Shown here: positions 1 to 6,686 of the stretch, piece by piece
Layout of the letters: each line of letters begins with the position of its first letter
Position numbering within the stretch: the stretch's first letter is position 1
The notes under the pieces: model-generated
Told to the model about the DNA's origin: nothing
The model's input: the letters and a program-made list of their open reading frames with translations, nothing else
Databases searched by the model: none
Program-made: the position numbers and the translations under genes
Source: Candidatus Omnitrophota bacterium
GTDB lineage: Bacteria; Omnitrophota; Gorgyraeia; Gygaellales; Profunditerraquicolaceae
NCBI GenBank assembly: GCA_028706895.1
Contig: JAQTVG010000019.1
Location: 1-9,336 of the forward strand
Length of the DNA: 9,336 bases
Direction: 5' to 3'

Positions 1-356
1 CCGCCGGGAAAACCAGAATAATGCCGCAGCTGGCGAGCCTTGATACATCCCTGGTGGCAAAAGATAAGCGTAGATATCCTATAGAATTTCCCGTCCTTGA
101 TGTTAAGGAAGCCTCCTTTGAAGTTGAAATCCCCGAAAATCTTACCGTAAAATATATGCCGCCCAGCATAAGCGAAGACAGCCCCTGGCTGAAATTTATG
201 GCCGAATATAAGCAGAAAAATAATAAGATATATTTTACGCAGAGGATAGAGTTGAAGAAAAATATAATATCCCAGGACGATTATTTTAATTTCAAGCCTC
301 TCTATGAAAACCTGGCCAAGAAAATCAAGCAGAGGATAATCCTGGAGAAGAAATAA
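1..356 (+). CDS. C-terminal part of a DUF3857/transglutaminase-like envelope protein (5' partial)
   Basis: The frame is open to the left edge of the window, so the ATG at 21 is probably internal and the true start lies upstream. About 117 residues are visible. They look like the C-terminal beta-rich module that closes DUF3857/DUF3858 plus transglutaminase-core proteins: a stretch of the type FEVEIPENLTVKYMP, then a DSPWLKF segment, an IYFTQRIELKK strand, and a closing amphipathic helix ending QRIILEKK. In that family this module follows a transglutaminase-like fold in periplasmic or surface proteins, but the catalytic part is not in the window, so no activity can be assigned. The gene ends with tandem TAA stops and is followed 5 nt later by the PilZ-fusion gene, suggesting co-transcription. 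The family call rests on remembered sequence style, not on a search. Confidence 0.6.
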   Translation, partial: AGKTRIMPQLASLDTSLVAKDKRRYPIEFPVLDVKEASFEVEIPENLTVKYMPPSISEDSPWLKFMAEYKQKNNKIYFTQRIELKKNIISQDDYFNFKPLYENLAKKIKQRIILEKK

Positions 357-361
357 TAACT

Positions 362-2311
362 ATGTTTAGAAAAAATTCTTTGGGCACGGAACGCAGGCGT
401 TATATAAGGATGGATTCGGTATTTCCCGTCCAATTTATGATTTTAGGCCTTGAAGGGAATAACGAATTATCGGATTGGCTCCAGGGGTTTACTAATAATG
501 TCAGCAAGGCAGGCATATGCCTGGCGGTAAATAACCTGAAACCGGAATTGGCAAAACTCATAAAAGACAGGCAGGTAAAATTATCTTTAGACATACAAAT
601 GCCTTTACGGTCCGCCTTTGTCAGGGCAGGCGCAAAGGTGGTTTGGGTTAAGGATGTGGATGTGCAATCCGGCAAGTATCTCATAGGATTGGGTTATGAA
701 GATATTGCGGCTCCTGCCTGTAATCGCATTGTGCGTTATGCTATTGCGAAAAAGTTATTTGTTCCTGTTGCTTTAACCGTGATTGCTGTATTAGCTATGG
801 GTTTTGCGCTAGGCAGCTATGTTAATATAATGTTAATCAAAGGGAACAAGGCCTTGGTTGAACAATTAATAAGGATTGTCCAGGAATCAAGCATTGCCAA
901 GCAGACGGTAAAAACGATAAATAAGGAGAAAGATGACTTAAAGCTCAAGATGCAGGCGCTAGAGTTACGGATTAAGACGGCCGAAGAAGAAAAGGCGGCG
1001 TTAGAGGACAAAACAAGGCTCAGCGGCCGCGAGGCAGAAAAAAGGATACGCGGTTTCAATGTTATTATTCAGAAATTAGCGCAGGAGAAGAGCGCTTTGC
1101 AGGAGGAGTTAATAGCGGTACAGCATAAAGAAAACAATATTACCGAGGAGCTGCTGCGCCTGGACAAAAAGAAGGCCACTTTAGAGAAAGTAAATTTAGA
1201 TAAAATGTACCAGTGGCTTAAGATGCGCCAGGACCCGCGCACGGGCCTGGTGATGAGCCTTGAAGGCGATACGGATTTGCCTAACTGGGCGTTTATCTAT
1301 GACCAGTCTCTGGCTGCCCAGCTCTTTACTAATTTTTCCGATTTTGAGCGCGCAAAAAAGATACTGGATTTTTTTGCTAGAAGAGCCAAGAGGCCAAATG
1401 GGCTATTTTATAATGCATACTTTGCTAATAACGGGAGTGTTGCCGAAGAGATTGTCAGGAGCGGTCCGAATATATGGATAGGGATAGCCGCGCTGCACTA
1501 TGTCAAAAAAAGCCAGGATTCCAGGTATCTAGGGTTAGCTGAGGATATTGCTAAAGGCATAATGGATTTGCAGGATCAGGATAGCGAAGGCGGATTGAAG
1601 GGTGGTTTGGATATAGAGTGGTGTGCCACAGAGCATAACCTGGATGCTTATGCGTTTTTTAATATGCTATATCAGATTACGGGTGAGCAAAAGTATCTTG
1701 CGGCAAGAGATAAAGTGTTGAGCTGGCTTTTGAAGCACGCTTATGATAAAGCCAACCTTTCTGTTAAACGCGGCAGGGGGGATTCAACCATTGCCACTGA
1801 TACCTATGCCTGGTCAATTGCCGCTATTGGCCCGGGGAAATTACAGGAAGCGGGCATGAATCCGGATATGATTTTAGATTTTGCCGAGAAGAATTGCGCC
1901 GCGGAGGTTTCTTACGAAAGGCCCGAAGGCAAGATTATCAAAGTCAGGGGTTTTGATTTTGCGCCCCAGGCGCGGGCATCTCGAGGAACAGTTGTTTCTT
2001 CAGAATGGACAGCGCAAATGGTGATATCCTTGAGGATTATGGCGGAGTTTTATTATAAGAAAAACATGATTGCCAAAGCCAGGAATTATGACCTGAAGGC
2101 CGATGAATATCTGCAGGGATTAGCCAATATGGTCATAGCCAGTCCTTCGCCTTACGGAAGGGCAGAAAGCTGCCTGCCTTACGCTACAGAGGATTCTGTT
2201 GATACCGGCCACGGTTGGTCAACGCCTAAAGGTAAATCTACGGGTTCGCTCTCCGGGACAGTATATACACTCTTTGCTTATTATAACTATAATCCTCTGG
2301 AACTTAAATAA
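362..2311 (+). CDS. PilZ domain - transmembrane helix - coiled coil - six-hairpin glycosidase-like protein
   Basis: A 649-residue multidomain protein. Residues ~10-118 look like a PilZ c-di-GMP receptor: RxxxR at 12-16 and NxSxxG at 46-51, ending in a YLIGLGYED strand. One hydrophobic helix (~132-155) follows a basic stretch, so the PilZ part should be cytoplasmic and the rest exported. Residues ~160-280 are charged, heptad-rich coiled coil. Residues ~281-649 resemble an (alpha/alpha)6 six-hairpin glycosidase-like domain, with PNWAFIYDQSLA (308-319), a TEHNLDAYAFF motif (423-433), ATDTYAWS (478-485) and a terminal TVYTLFAYYNYNP stretch. Acidic residues E424 and D428 are candidate functional positions, but substrate and catalysis are unknown. 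A GGAGAAG at 344-350 could serve as ribosome binding site. The stop TAA shares its last base with the next ATG (TAATG). I infer c-di-GMP-responsive envelope polysaccharide binding or processing. Confidence 0.75.
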   Translation: MFRKNSLGTERRRYIRMDSVFPVQFMILGLEGNNELSDWLQGFTNNVSKAGICLAVNNLKPELAKLIKDRQVKLSLDIQMPLRSAFVRAGAKVVWVKDVDVQSGKYLIGLGYEDIAAPACNRIVRYAIAKKLFVPVALTVIAVLAMGFALGSYVNIMLIKGNKALVEQLIRIVQESSIAKQTVKTINKEKDDLKLKMQALELRIKTAEEEKAALEDKTRLSGREAEKRIRGFNVIIQKLAQEKSALQEELIAVQHKENNITEELLRLDKKKATLEKVNLDKMYQWLKMRQDPRTGLVMSLEGDTDLPNWAFIYDQSLAAQLFTNFSDFERAKKILDFFARRAKRPNGLFYNAYFANNGSVAEEIVRSGPNIWIGIAALHYVKKSQDSRYLGLAEDIAKGIMDLQDQDSEGGLKGGLDIEWCATEHNLDAYAFFNMLYQITGEQKYLAARDKVLSWLLKHAYDKANLSVKRGRGDSTIATDTYAWSIAAIGPGKLQEAGMNPDMILDFAEKNCAAEVSYERPEGKIIKVRGFDFAPQARASRGTVVSSEWTAQMVISLRIMAEFYYKKNMIAKARNYDLKADEYLQGLANMVIASPSPYGRAESCLPYATEDSVDTGHGWSTPKGKSTGSLSGTVYTLFAYYNYNPLELK

Positions 2312-2949
2312 TGGCAAGAAAGCTGGATTTAATATACAGAAGATTATATTCTTTTTTTGGGGCTCAACACTGGTGGCCCGGGGATACTCCTTTTGAGGTT
2401 ATGATAGGGGCCATGCTTACCCAGAATACAAATTGGCTTAATGTGGAAAAGGCGATAGCCAATCTTAAAAAATATAAATTATTAAAGCCGCAGGCGCTTT
2501 ATAAATTGCCCGATAAACGCCTGGCCGAGCTCATAAGGCCGTCAGGTTATTATAATATCAAAGCCAAGCGCCTAAAAAGCTTTTTAAAGTTCTTCATTGA
2601 TTTCTCCGGCGGGAATATAAAGAACATATCGCATGTCCCGACCCCATCTTTACGCCGGCAGTTACTTGCTGTTAAAGGCATAGGCCCTGAGACAGCTGAC
2701 TCCATGCTATTATATGCTTTAAACAGGCCGGTATTTGTAGTGGATGCTTATACCAAGAGAATCTTGCTGCGCCACCGGTTTATAGGCCCGGATGCGGACT
2801 ACGATAAAATACAAAATTTATTTATGAAAAACCTGAAATCTGGGGTAAAATTGTTTAATGAATACCACGCGCTTTTGGTAAGATTAGGCAAGGATTTTTG
2901 CCTGAAAAACAAGCCCAGGTGTAGCGGTTGCCCTTTAAAATCAATTTGA
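2311..2949 (+). CDS. MagIII/endonuclease III-like DNA glycosylase (HhH-GPD), UGA at the fourth Fe-S cysteine position
   Basis: A 212-residue HhH-GPD base-excision repair enzyme. The WWPGDTPFEVMIGAMLTQNT start (21-40) and ELIRPSGYYNIKAKRL (73-88) resemble Helicobacter MagIII-type 3-methyladenine glycosylases more than classical Nth. The helix-hairpin-helix is LLAVKGIGPETAD (118-130), and the catalytic aspartate is D145 in VVDAYTKR. E127 sits where Nth has its catalytic lysine (K120), which predicts a monofunctional glycosylase without beta-lyase activity. The C-terminus has C197, C204 and C207, i.e. CX6CX2C of the 4Fe-4S loop. The fourth cysteine should be residue 213, but that codon is the UGA stop (2947-2949). 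Reading on would add seven residues, ending at a TAA at 2971-2973. Whether the cluster is lost, three-cysteine, or rescued by recoding cannot be told here. The start overlaps the previous stop by one base. Substrate preference is inferred from family resemblance. Confidence 0.88.
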   Translation: MARKLDLIYRRLYSFFGAQHWWPGDTPFEVMIGAMLTQNTNWLNVEKAIANLKKYKLLKPQALYKLPDKRLAELIRPSGYYNIKAKRLKSFLKFFIDFSGGNIKNISHVPTPSLRRQLLAVKGIGPETADSMLLYALNRPVFVVDAYTKRILLRHRFIGPDADYDKIQNLFMKNLKSGVKLFNEYHALLVRLGKDFCLKNKPRCSGCPLKSI

Positions 2950-2960
2950 TATCAGGATAT

Positions 2961-2966
2961 GAGGAG
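2961..2966 (+). promoter_or_regulatory. Ribosome binding site (GAGGAG) for the outer-membrane barrel gene
   Basis: GAGGAG lies 9 nt upstream of the ATG at 2976. This decides the start: a longer frame opens at the ATG at 2928, but it would overlap the glycosylase gene and place a non-signal-like segment before the obvious signal peptide. Confidence 0.75.
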
Positions 2967-2975
2967 AGAATAAAT

Positions 2976-3656
2976 ATGCGCAGGGCGTTCTTAATTTTTA
3001 TTTTAATTTTTTGTTTCGTCGCTCCTTTGTACGCGGCTCCGTGCTATGGGACGAAAATGCCCGGGAAGAAGCATTTTTTTGTAGGTTTGCAGAATTATAC
3101 TATTTTTAAAAGATACCTTGAGCATCAGAATGGAAAGATAAGGAGCATACAGGATTTTCTTAATGTATCATACGGTGTTTTTGACTGGCTCTCCATTGAC
3201 TTAAAAGGCGGCGCCGGAGATGTCAAGCAGCACCCCGTTAGTGCCAGTGAAGTCCGTTATTATACTAATTTCGCGGGAGGCTACGGCTTTCGCCTTAAGC
3301 TATTTGACAAAAATAATATAAAGTCTGTCTGTGGTTTCCAGCATATCAGCGTGCATCCAAGCAGCACCTATGTGGGCACAGTAAAGAATAAGGCGATACT
3401 TGATGATTGGCAGGTATCGTTTTTAGTGTCATACGATTTTAAAAAGATAACTCCATATATAGGCACGCGCTGGTCCAGGACCGATTATATACATAAACAG
3501 GATGGCGACAGGAAACGGGTAAAGTCTGACCAGAGTAAAAGTATCGGGTTAATCGCAGGATTTGACCTGCCGCTTTCTAATAAAATCTGGCTTAATATTG
3601 AAGGCTCGTTTTTTGACAATGAAGCGGCCGCTTTTAGTTTGAATTATAGTTTTTAA
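2976..3656 (+). CDS. Small outer-membrane beta-barrel protein with signal peptide
   Basis: A 226-residue secreted protein. Residues 1-20 form a typical Sec signal peptide: an MRR basic start, a hydrophobic core of Leu/Ile/Phe, then a PLYA-A cleavage site near residue 20. The rest is rich in alternating polar/aromatic strands such as FLNVSYGVFDWLSIDLKGG, YGFRLKLF and WQVSFLVSYDF. It ends in FSLNYSF, matching the terminal-aromatic pattern recognised by the BAM complex. The length suits an 8-10-strand barrel. I do not recognise a specific family, and no lipobox is visible. The start at 2976 is chosen over the ATG at 2928 because of the GAGGAG site and the signal peptide. It is followed 6 nt later by the FmdB gene. 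Function could be structural, a small pore or an adhesin-like barrel; nothing here decides. Confidence 0.75.
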   Translation: MRRAFLIFILIFCFVAPLYAAPCYGTKMPGKKHFFVGLQNYTIFKRYLEHQNGKIRSIQDFLNVSYGVFDWLSIDLKGGAGDVKQHPVSASEVRYYTNFAGGYGFRLKLFDKNNIKSVCGFQHISVHPSSTYVGTVKNKAILDDWQVSFLVSYDFKKITPYIGTRWSRTDYIHKQDGDRKRVKSDQSKSIGLIAGFDLPLSNKIWLNIEGSFFDNEAAAFSLNYSF

Positions 3657-3662
3657 GTTGAA

Positions 3663-3887
3663 ATGCCGATATACGAATACGATTGCCTCAGCTGTAATTC
3701 AAAATTTGATTATTTAGTCCGCAGCAGCGCGGACGTGGTTATCTGCCCTCATTGCAATAGCAGTAATTTAAGAAGGCGTATTTCCGCCTTTGCATTCAGC
3801 TCAAAAGATAAACAGGGTAATGTTACGGCTTCTTCTTCCGGTTGCGGCGGATGTACAAGCCATAATTGTTCAAGCTGTTCAAGATAA
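3663..3887 (+). CDS. FmdB family zinc ribbon protein
   Basis: A 74-residue protein with the characteristic MPIYEYDC start of FmdB/CxxC_CxxC_SSSS proteins. C8 and C11 (CLSC) and C28 and C31 (CPHC) form a four-cysteine zinc ribbon. The usual Ser/Gly/Cys tail follows, with a second set C61, C64, C69 and C72 (CGGC-X4-CSSC) that could bind another metal. Family members are annotated as putative regulatory proteins after FmdB of methylotrophs, but for most, as here, the molecular role is unknown. The start is fixed by the conserved N-terminus although only a weak purine stretch (GTTGAA) precedes it. It is 6 nt after the barrel gene and 3 nt before the M20 gene, so it is likely co-transcribed and possibly translationally coupled. 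Confidence 0.9.
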   Translation: MPIYEYDCLSCNSKFDYLVRSSADVVICPHCNSSNLRRRISAFAFSSKDKQGNVTASSSGCGGCTSHNCSSCSR

Positions 3888-3890
3888 AAA

Positions 3891-5018
3891 ATGGTAAATA
3901 AAAAACGCCTTATAACTCTGACCCAGGAATTAATCCGGATAAATTCGGAGAACCCGCCCGGAGATGAATCTGAAATCGCCGCCTTTGTAAAAAACTATCT
4001 TGGAGGCATAGGATTAAAAACAAAGGTTTATGAATTCAGAAAGAAGCGTTCTAACGTAGTGGCCTGCCTCCGGGGCCGGGACAAAAAACGTTCTTTATTA
4101 ATCACGCCGCATTTAGATACTGTGCCTGCCGGCACGAGCTGGCATTTTAATCCTTTTTGGGGCAAGATACATAATGGCAGGATATATGGTTTGGGCGCTA
4201 CTGACTGCAAAGGCAACTTGGCCGTTAGCCTGGAAGTTATAAATAGCATTATTGAGGATGGCTGGACCCCGGAATATAATTTAATTTTAGCGGCGACGGC
4301 AGATGAAGAGAGCGGTTCAGGGTTTGGCCTCATTCCTTTGCTAAAGAAAGGAATACTAAGGCCCGATGCGGCGGTAGTTTTAGATTCCGATGATTTTCAT
4401 ATTATAGTCAGCCAAAAAGGGCTTATTCATCTTAAGGTAAAAATAAAAGGCAAGAAAGCGCACGGGGCTTATCCCTGGCAGGGTGTAAACGCCATAGATA
4501 TAGCCGTAGATATACTTAAAGAATTAAAGGCGCATAAATTCATATATCCAAAGGACAAGTATCTTAAGCCGCCCACTTTAAATATCGGGACGATAAAAGG
4601 CGGAGATAAGGTGAACGTGGTCAGCGACTGGTGCGAATTTGAATTGGACGCTAGGTTCTTGCCGGGCATGCGGGAAGAAACAATATTAAAATATATAGAA
4701 AGCACCGTCCGTAAATATGCCAGGAAATTTAAGATAGAGATAGAAGGGGTACAGGCGCCTTACCGGATAGATGAAAAAGAGCCATTGGTAAAGTATCTAA
4801 AAATGGCAGCCGGAAAATTCAAAATCAGGCCGCGGATAGAAGGGTCTGAAGGCGCAACCGTAATAACTTTCTTTCAGGAAAAAAATATACCGGCAATTGC
4901 GACCGGAGTAGGCGCGCCGGGCTGTGACCACATAGCGGATGAATACGTAAAAATAGATAATTTGTATAAAGGCGCTGTATTGTTAGAAGAATTTATTAAA
5001 ATTTACCGGTTTGATTAA
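3891..5018 (+). CDS. M20 family metallo-hydrolase (ArgE/DapE/CPG2-like)
   Basis: A 375-residue cytosolic-looking enzyme of the dinuclear-zinc M20 amidohydrolase/peptidase family, normal length. Metal and catalytic residues are visible: H74 and D76 in PHLDTVPAG, bridging D105 in GLGATDCKG, the general base pair E139-E140 in TADEESGSG, a metal-ligand aspartate in LDSDD (D165 or D167), and H347 in GCDHIADEYV near the end. H191 in AHGAYPWQGVNAI marks the lid/dimerisation domain (~180-290), whose histidine reaches the partner active site in related enzymes. There is no signal peptide. The family covers N-acetylornithine deacetylase, succinyl-diaminopimelate desuccinylase, carboxypeptidase G2 and aminoacylases, and the sequence alone does not say which substrate. 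It follows FmdB by 3 nt with no clear Shine-Dalgarno. It is the last gene before a 60-nt gap. Confidence 0.9.
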   Translation: MVNKKRLITLTQELIRINSENPPGDESEIAAFVKNYLGGIGLKTKVYEFRKKRSNVVACLRGRDKKRSLLITPHLDTVPAGTSWHFNPFWGKIHNGRIYGLGATDCKGNLAVSLEVINSIIEDGWTPEYNLILAATADEESGSGFGLIPLLKKGILRPDAAVVLDSDDFHIIVSQKGLIHLKVKIKGKKAHGAYPWQGVNAIDIAVDILKELKAHKFIYPKDKYLKPPTLNIGTIKGGDKVNVVSDWCEFELDARFLPGMREETILKYIESTVRKYARKFKIEIEGVQAPYRIDEKEPLVKYLKMAAGKFKIRPRIEGSEGATVITFFQEKNIPAIATGVGAPGCDHIADEYVKIDNLYKGAVLLEEFIKIYRFD

Positions 5019-5021
5019 TAA

Positions 5022-5048
5022 CACCCAAACATAAATGATTGTTTGGTG
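5022..5048 (+). promoter_or_regulatory. Hairpin in the gap before the PAC2 gene
   Basis: CACCCAAACA (5022-5031) pairs with TGTTTGGTG (5040-5048) as nine base pairs with one bulged C and an eight-base loop. No T run follows, so it is not a standard intrinsic terminator. It could be a processing or stability structure, an attenuator or a protein-binding site. It sits in the largest gap of the 1-8447 gene run. Confidence 0.45.
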
Positions 5049-5049
5049 C

Positions 5050-5062
5050 GCCCTTTCTGGGC
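5050..5062 (+). promoter_or_regulatory. Small GC hairpin directly before the PAC2 ribosome binding site
   Basis: GCCC (5050-5053) and GGGC (5059-5062) can form a four-pair stem over a TTTCT loop, immediately upstream of the AGAGGAG ribosome binding site. It would stack next to the larger hairpin at 5022-5048. A four-pair stem may be chance. Confidence 0.3.
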
Positions 5063-5069
5063 AGAGGAG
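5063..5069 (+). promoter_or_regulatory. Ribosome binding site (AGAGGAG) for the PAC2-family gene
   Basis: AGAGGAG lies 9 nt before the ATG at 5079 and decides that start. The alternative TTG at 5043 would add twelve residues (beginning VRPFWAEEN) that are encoded by the hairpin arm and the ribosome binding site itself. Confidence 0.8.
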
Positions 5070-5078
5070 AACGATATT

Positions 5079-6044
5079 ATGGAAGGGATTAAATTTTCTA
5101 AAAAGCCGAGATTAAAAACCCCCTATTTAATTTGCGCCTGGCCGGGCATGGGTGAAGTTGCGTTTAAAGCAGCGACATACTTAGTTGAACAATTAAAAGC
5201 CGAGGAGTTCGCAGAGATCCCTCCTGAAGATTTCTTTTATTTGACCGGCAGCGTTGTCCAGAAAGGCATCTTGAATGTGCCGCAATTTCCTTACAGTAAA
5301 TTTTATTATTGGAAGAATAAGGCCGGCGGAAACGATTTGATTATATTTATAAGCAATGCCCAGCCGGACCTGGCAAAAGCAGATGAGTATTGTAAGAGAA
5401 TAATTCACGTCGCTAAAACTTTTAAGGCCAAGACGATTGTAAGTTTTGCCGCTATGCCCCAGCCTATAGACCATACACAGCAGCCTAAAGTATGGTTTAC
5501 GGCTACTTCAAAAGAAATCATCAACAGCCTTATGAAATATAATTTTGAACTTTTGGCAGAAGGCCAAATCAGCGGCATGAACGGTTTATTCCTGGGTATG
5601 GCTAAAAAGGAAGGGTTCGGCGGGTTCTGCCTGCTCGGCGAGATACCCCTTTATACTATACAAATTGAAAATCCGAAGGCCTCATATGCAGTTTTGGAGA
5701 CATTGGCCAGGGTATTAAAAATAGAAATAGATTTTAACGGCCTCCTGGATGAGTCTCACGGCATGGAAGGAGAAATTAACAAGCTCTTGGATTATCTAAA
5801 GTTAGGCGCTACGCCCGGGCCAATCGGAGAAGAAGACATAGAAAAAATAAAGAAATCCTTAACCCAGCTGACCAAGCTGCCGCTCTCCGTGAAAGAAAAT
5901 ATTGAGAGGCTTTTTGTGCTTGCCAAGGCTGATATTGCCAAGGCCCAGGAATTAAAAGCGGAATTAGATAAGTGGAACGTGTATAAGGAATATGAAGACA
6001 GGTTTTTAGATTTATTCAAAAAGAAAAAAGACGAAAATAATTGA
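5079..6044 (+). CDS. PAC2 family protein (proteasome assembly chaperone-like fold)
   Basis: A 321-residue cytosolic protein. Residues ~15-220 match the PAC2 family: an early YLICAWPGMGEVAFKAATYL (16-35) segment, DLIIFISNAQPD (86-97), KTIVSFAAMPQPI (118-130), the GQISGMNGLFLGMA signature (162-175) and CLLGEIPLY (184-192). Residues ~225-321 are a charged, mostly helical tail rich in Lys/Glu, as in bacterial and archaeal PAC2 proteins that carry a C-terminal helical extension. The family is named after eukaryotic 20S proteasome assembly chaperones, but many bacteria that have it lack a proteasome and its role there is not established. No proteasome gene is in the window. It starts a second cluster after a hairpin-containing gap and is followed 15 nt later by a HAD phosphatase. 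Confidence 0.85.
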   Translation: MEGIKFSKKPRLKTPYLICAWPGMGEVAFKAATYLVEQLKAEEFAEIPPEDFFYLTGSVVQKGILNVPQFPYSKFYYWKNKAGGNDLIIFISNAQPDLAKADEYCKRIIHVAKTFKAKTIVSFAAMPQPIDHTQQPKVWFTATSKEIINSLMKYNFELLAEGQISGMNGLFLGMAKKEGFGGFCLLGEIPLYTIQIENPKASYAVLETLARVLKIEIDFNGLLDESHGMEGEINKLLDYLKLGATPGPIGEEDIEKIKKSLTQLTKLPLSVKENIERLFVLAKADIAKAQELKAELDKWNVYKEYEDRFLDLFKKKKDENN

Positions 6045-6059
6045 GGTTTCGGGATATCA

Positions 6060-6686
6060 ATGGGTAAGAGCGATATAAAAGCCGTAGTATTTGATTTGGG
6101 TAATGTACTGGTTGATTTTGACCATATGGTAGCCGCTAGAAAGATATTCGGGCTTACCAAAAAAACGCCCCGGGAGATATTTGACCTATTTTTTGATTCA
6201 GAGCTTGTTGCCCTTTTTGAGGAAGATAAGATTAGCCCCCTTGAATTCTTCGCAAAGACAAAAGAAATGCTGGGCCTTAAATTGGATTACGAACAGTTCC
6301 TGCCTGTCTGGAACAAGATATTCTTTTTTACGGAAAATAACCGCCAGGTTTATAATTTAGCCAAGTCTTTAAAAAAACGCTATAAAGTAGCGCTCCTATC
6401 TAACATTAACGCCCTGCATTTTGATTATTTAAAGAAAAACTTCCCCGTCTTTGATGCATTCCAGAATATAATTACTTCTTTTGAGGCCGGCGCCAGGAAA
6501 CCTGCCCCATTAATCTATAAGAAGGCCCTGGACTTATTAGGTGTTCTCCCCCAGGATACGTTTTATACCGACGACAGGACAGATTTGATTGAAAAGGCAT
6601 GCAGTCTGGGTATCCACGGGTTTGTTTTTAAAAGTGTTGAGCAATTAAAGAAAGACCTTTTAGATAACGCAATTACTTTAAGCTGA
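6060..6686 (+). CDS. HAD superfamily (subfamily IA) phosphatase, YihX-like
   Basis: A 208-residue HAD hydrolase. Motif I is VVFDLGNVLVDF with nucleophile D12. The usual second aspartate is glycine (DLGNV), as in YihX and the phosphatase domain of epoxide hydrolase. Motif II is S114 in ALLSNINALH, motif III is K147 in ARKPAPLIYKKAL, and motif IV is D171-D172 in TDDR. The helical C1 cap lies at ~residues 20-90. YihX of Escherichia coli dephosphorylates alpha-glucose-1-phosphate, and related enzymes act on small sugar or nucleotide phosphates; the substrate here is not readable. The gene has no strong ribosome binding site and begins 15 nt after the PAC2 gene. Its TGA stop shares its A with the ATG of hypE (TGATG), a sign of translational coupling. 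Confidence 0.88.
   Translation: MGKSDIKAVVFDLGNVLVDFDHMVAARKIFGLTKKTPREIFDLFFDSELVALFEEDKISPLEFFAKTKEMLGLKLDYEQFLPVWNKIFFFTENNRQVYNLAKSLKKRYKVALLSNINALHFDYLKKNFPVFDAFQNIITSFEAGARKPAPLIYKKALDLLGVLPQDTFYTDDRTDLIEKACSLGIHGFVFKSVEQLKKDLLDNAITLS

Noticed and set aside
1260..1481. Overlapping + strand frame inside the PilZ-fusion gene
   Set aside because: It is a shadow frame fully inside a well-supported domain, without a ribosome binding site or recognisable motif.
2928..2975. Longer start for the outer-membrane barrel gene at ATG 2928
   Set aside because: It would overlap the glycosylase gene and hide the signal peptide; GAGGAG at 2961-2966 fits the ATG at 2976.
2947..3010. Possible bacterial SECIS element after the glycosylase UGA
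   Set aside because: The only nearby pairings are ATAT/ATAT around CAGG and a three-pair CGC/GCG at the next gene's start; neither resembles a stable SECIS stem with a proper apical loop.
5011..5037. Promoter TTGATT/TAAATG before the PAC2 gene
   Set aside because: The spacer is only 15 nt, the -10 is poor, and the elements overlap the M20 stop codon and the hairpin loop.
5043..5078. TTG start for the PAC2 gene
   Set aside because: The added residues come from a hairpin arm and the ribosome binding site; ATG 5079 has an AGAGGAG at good spacing.
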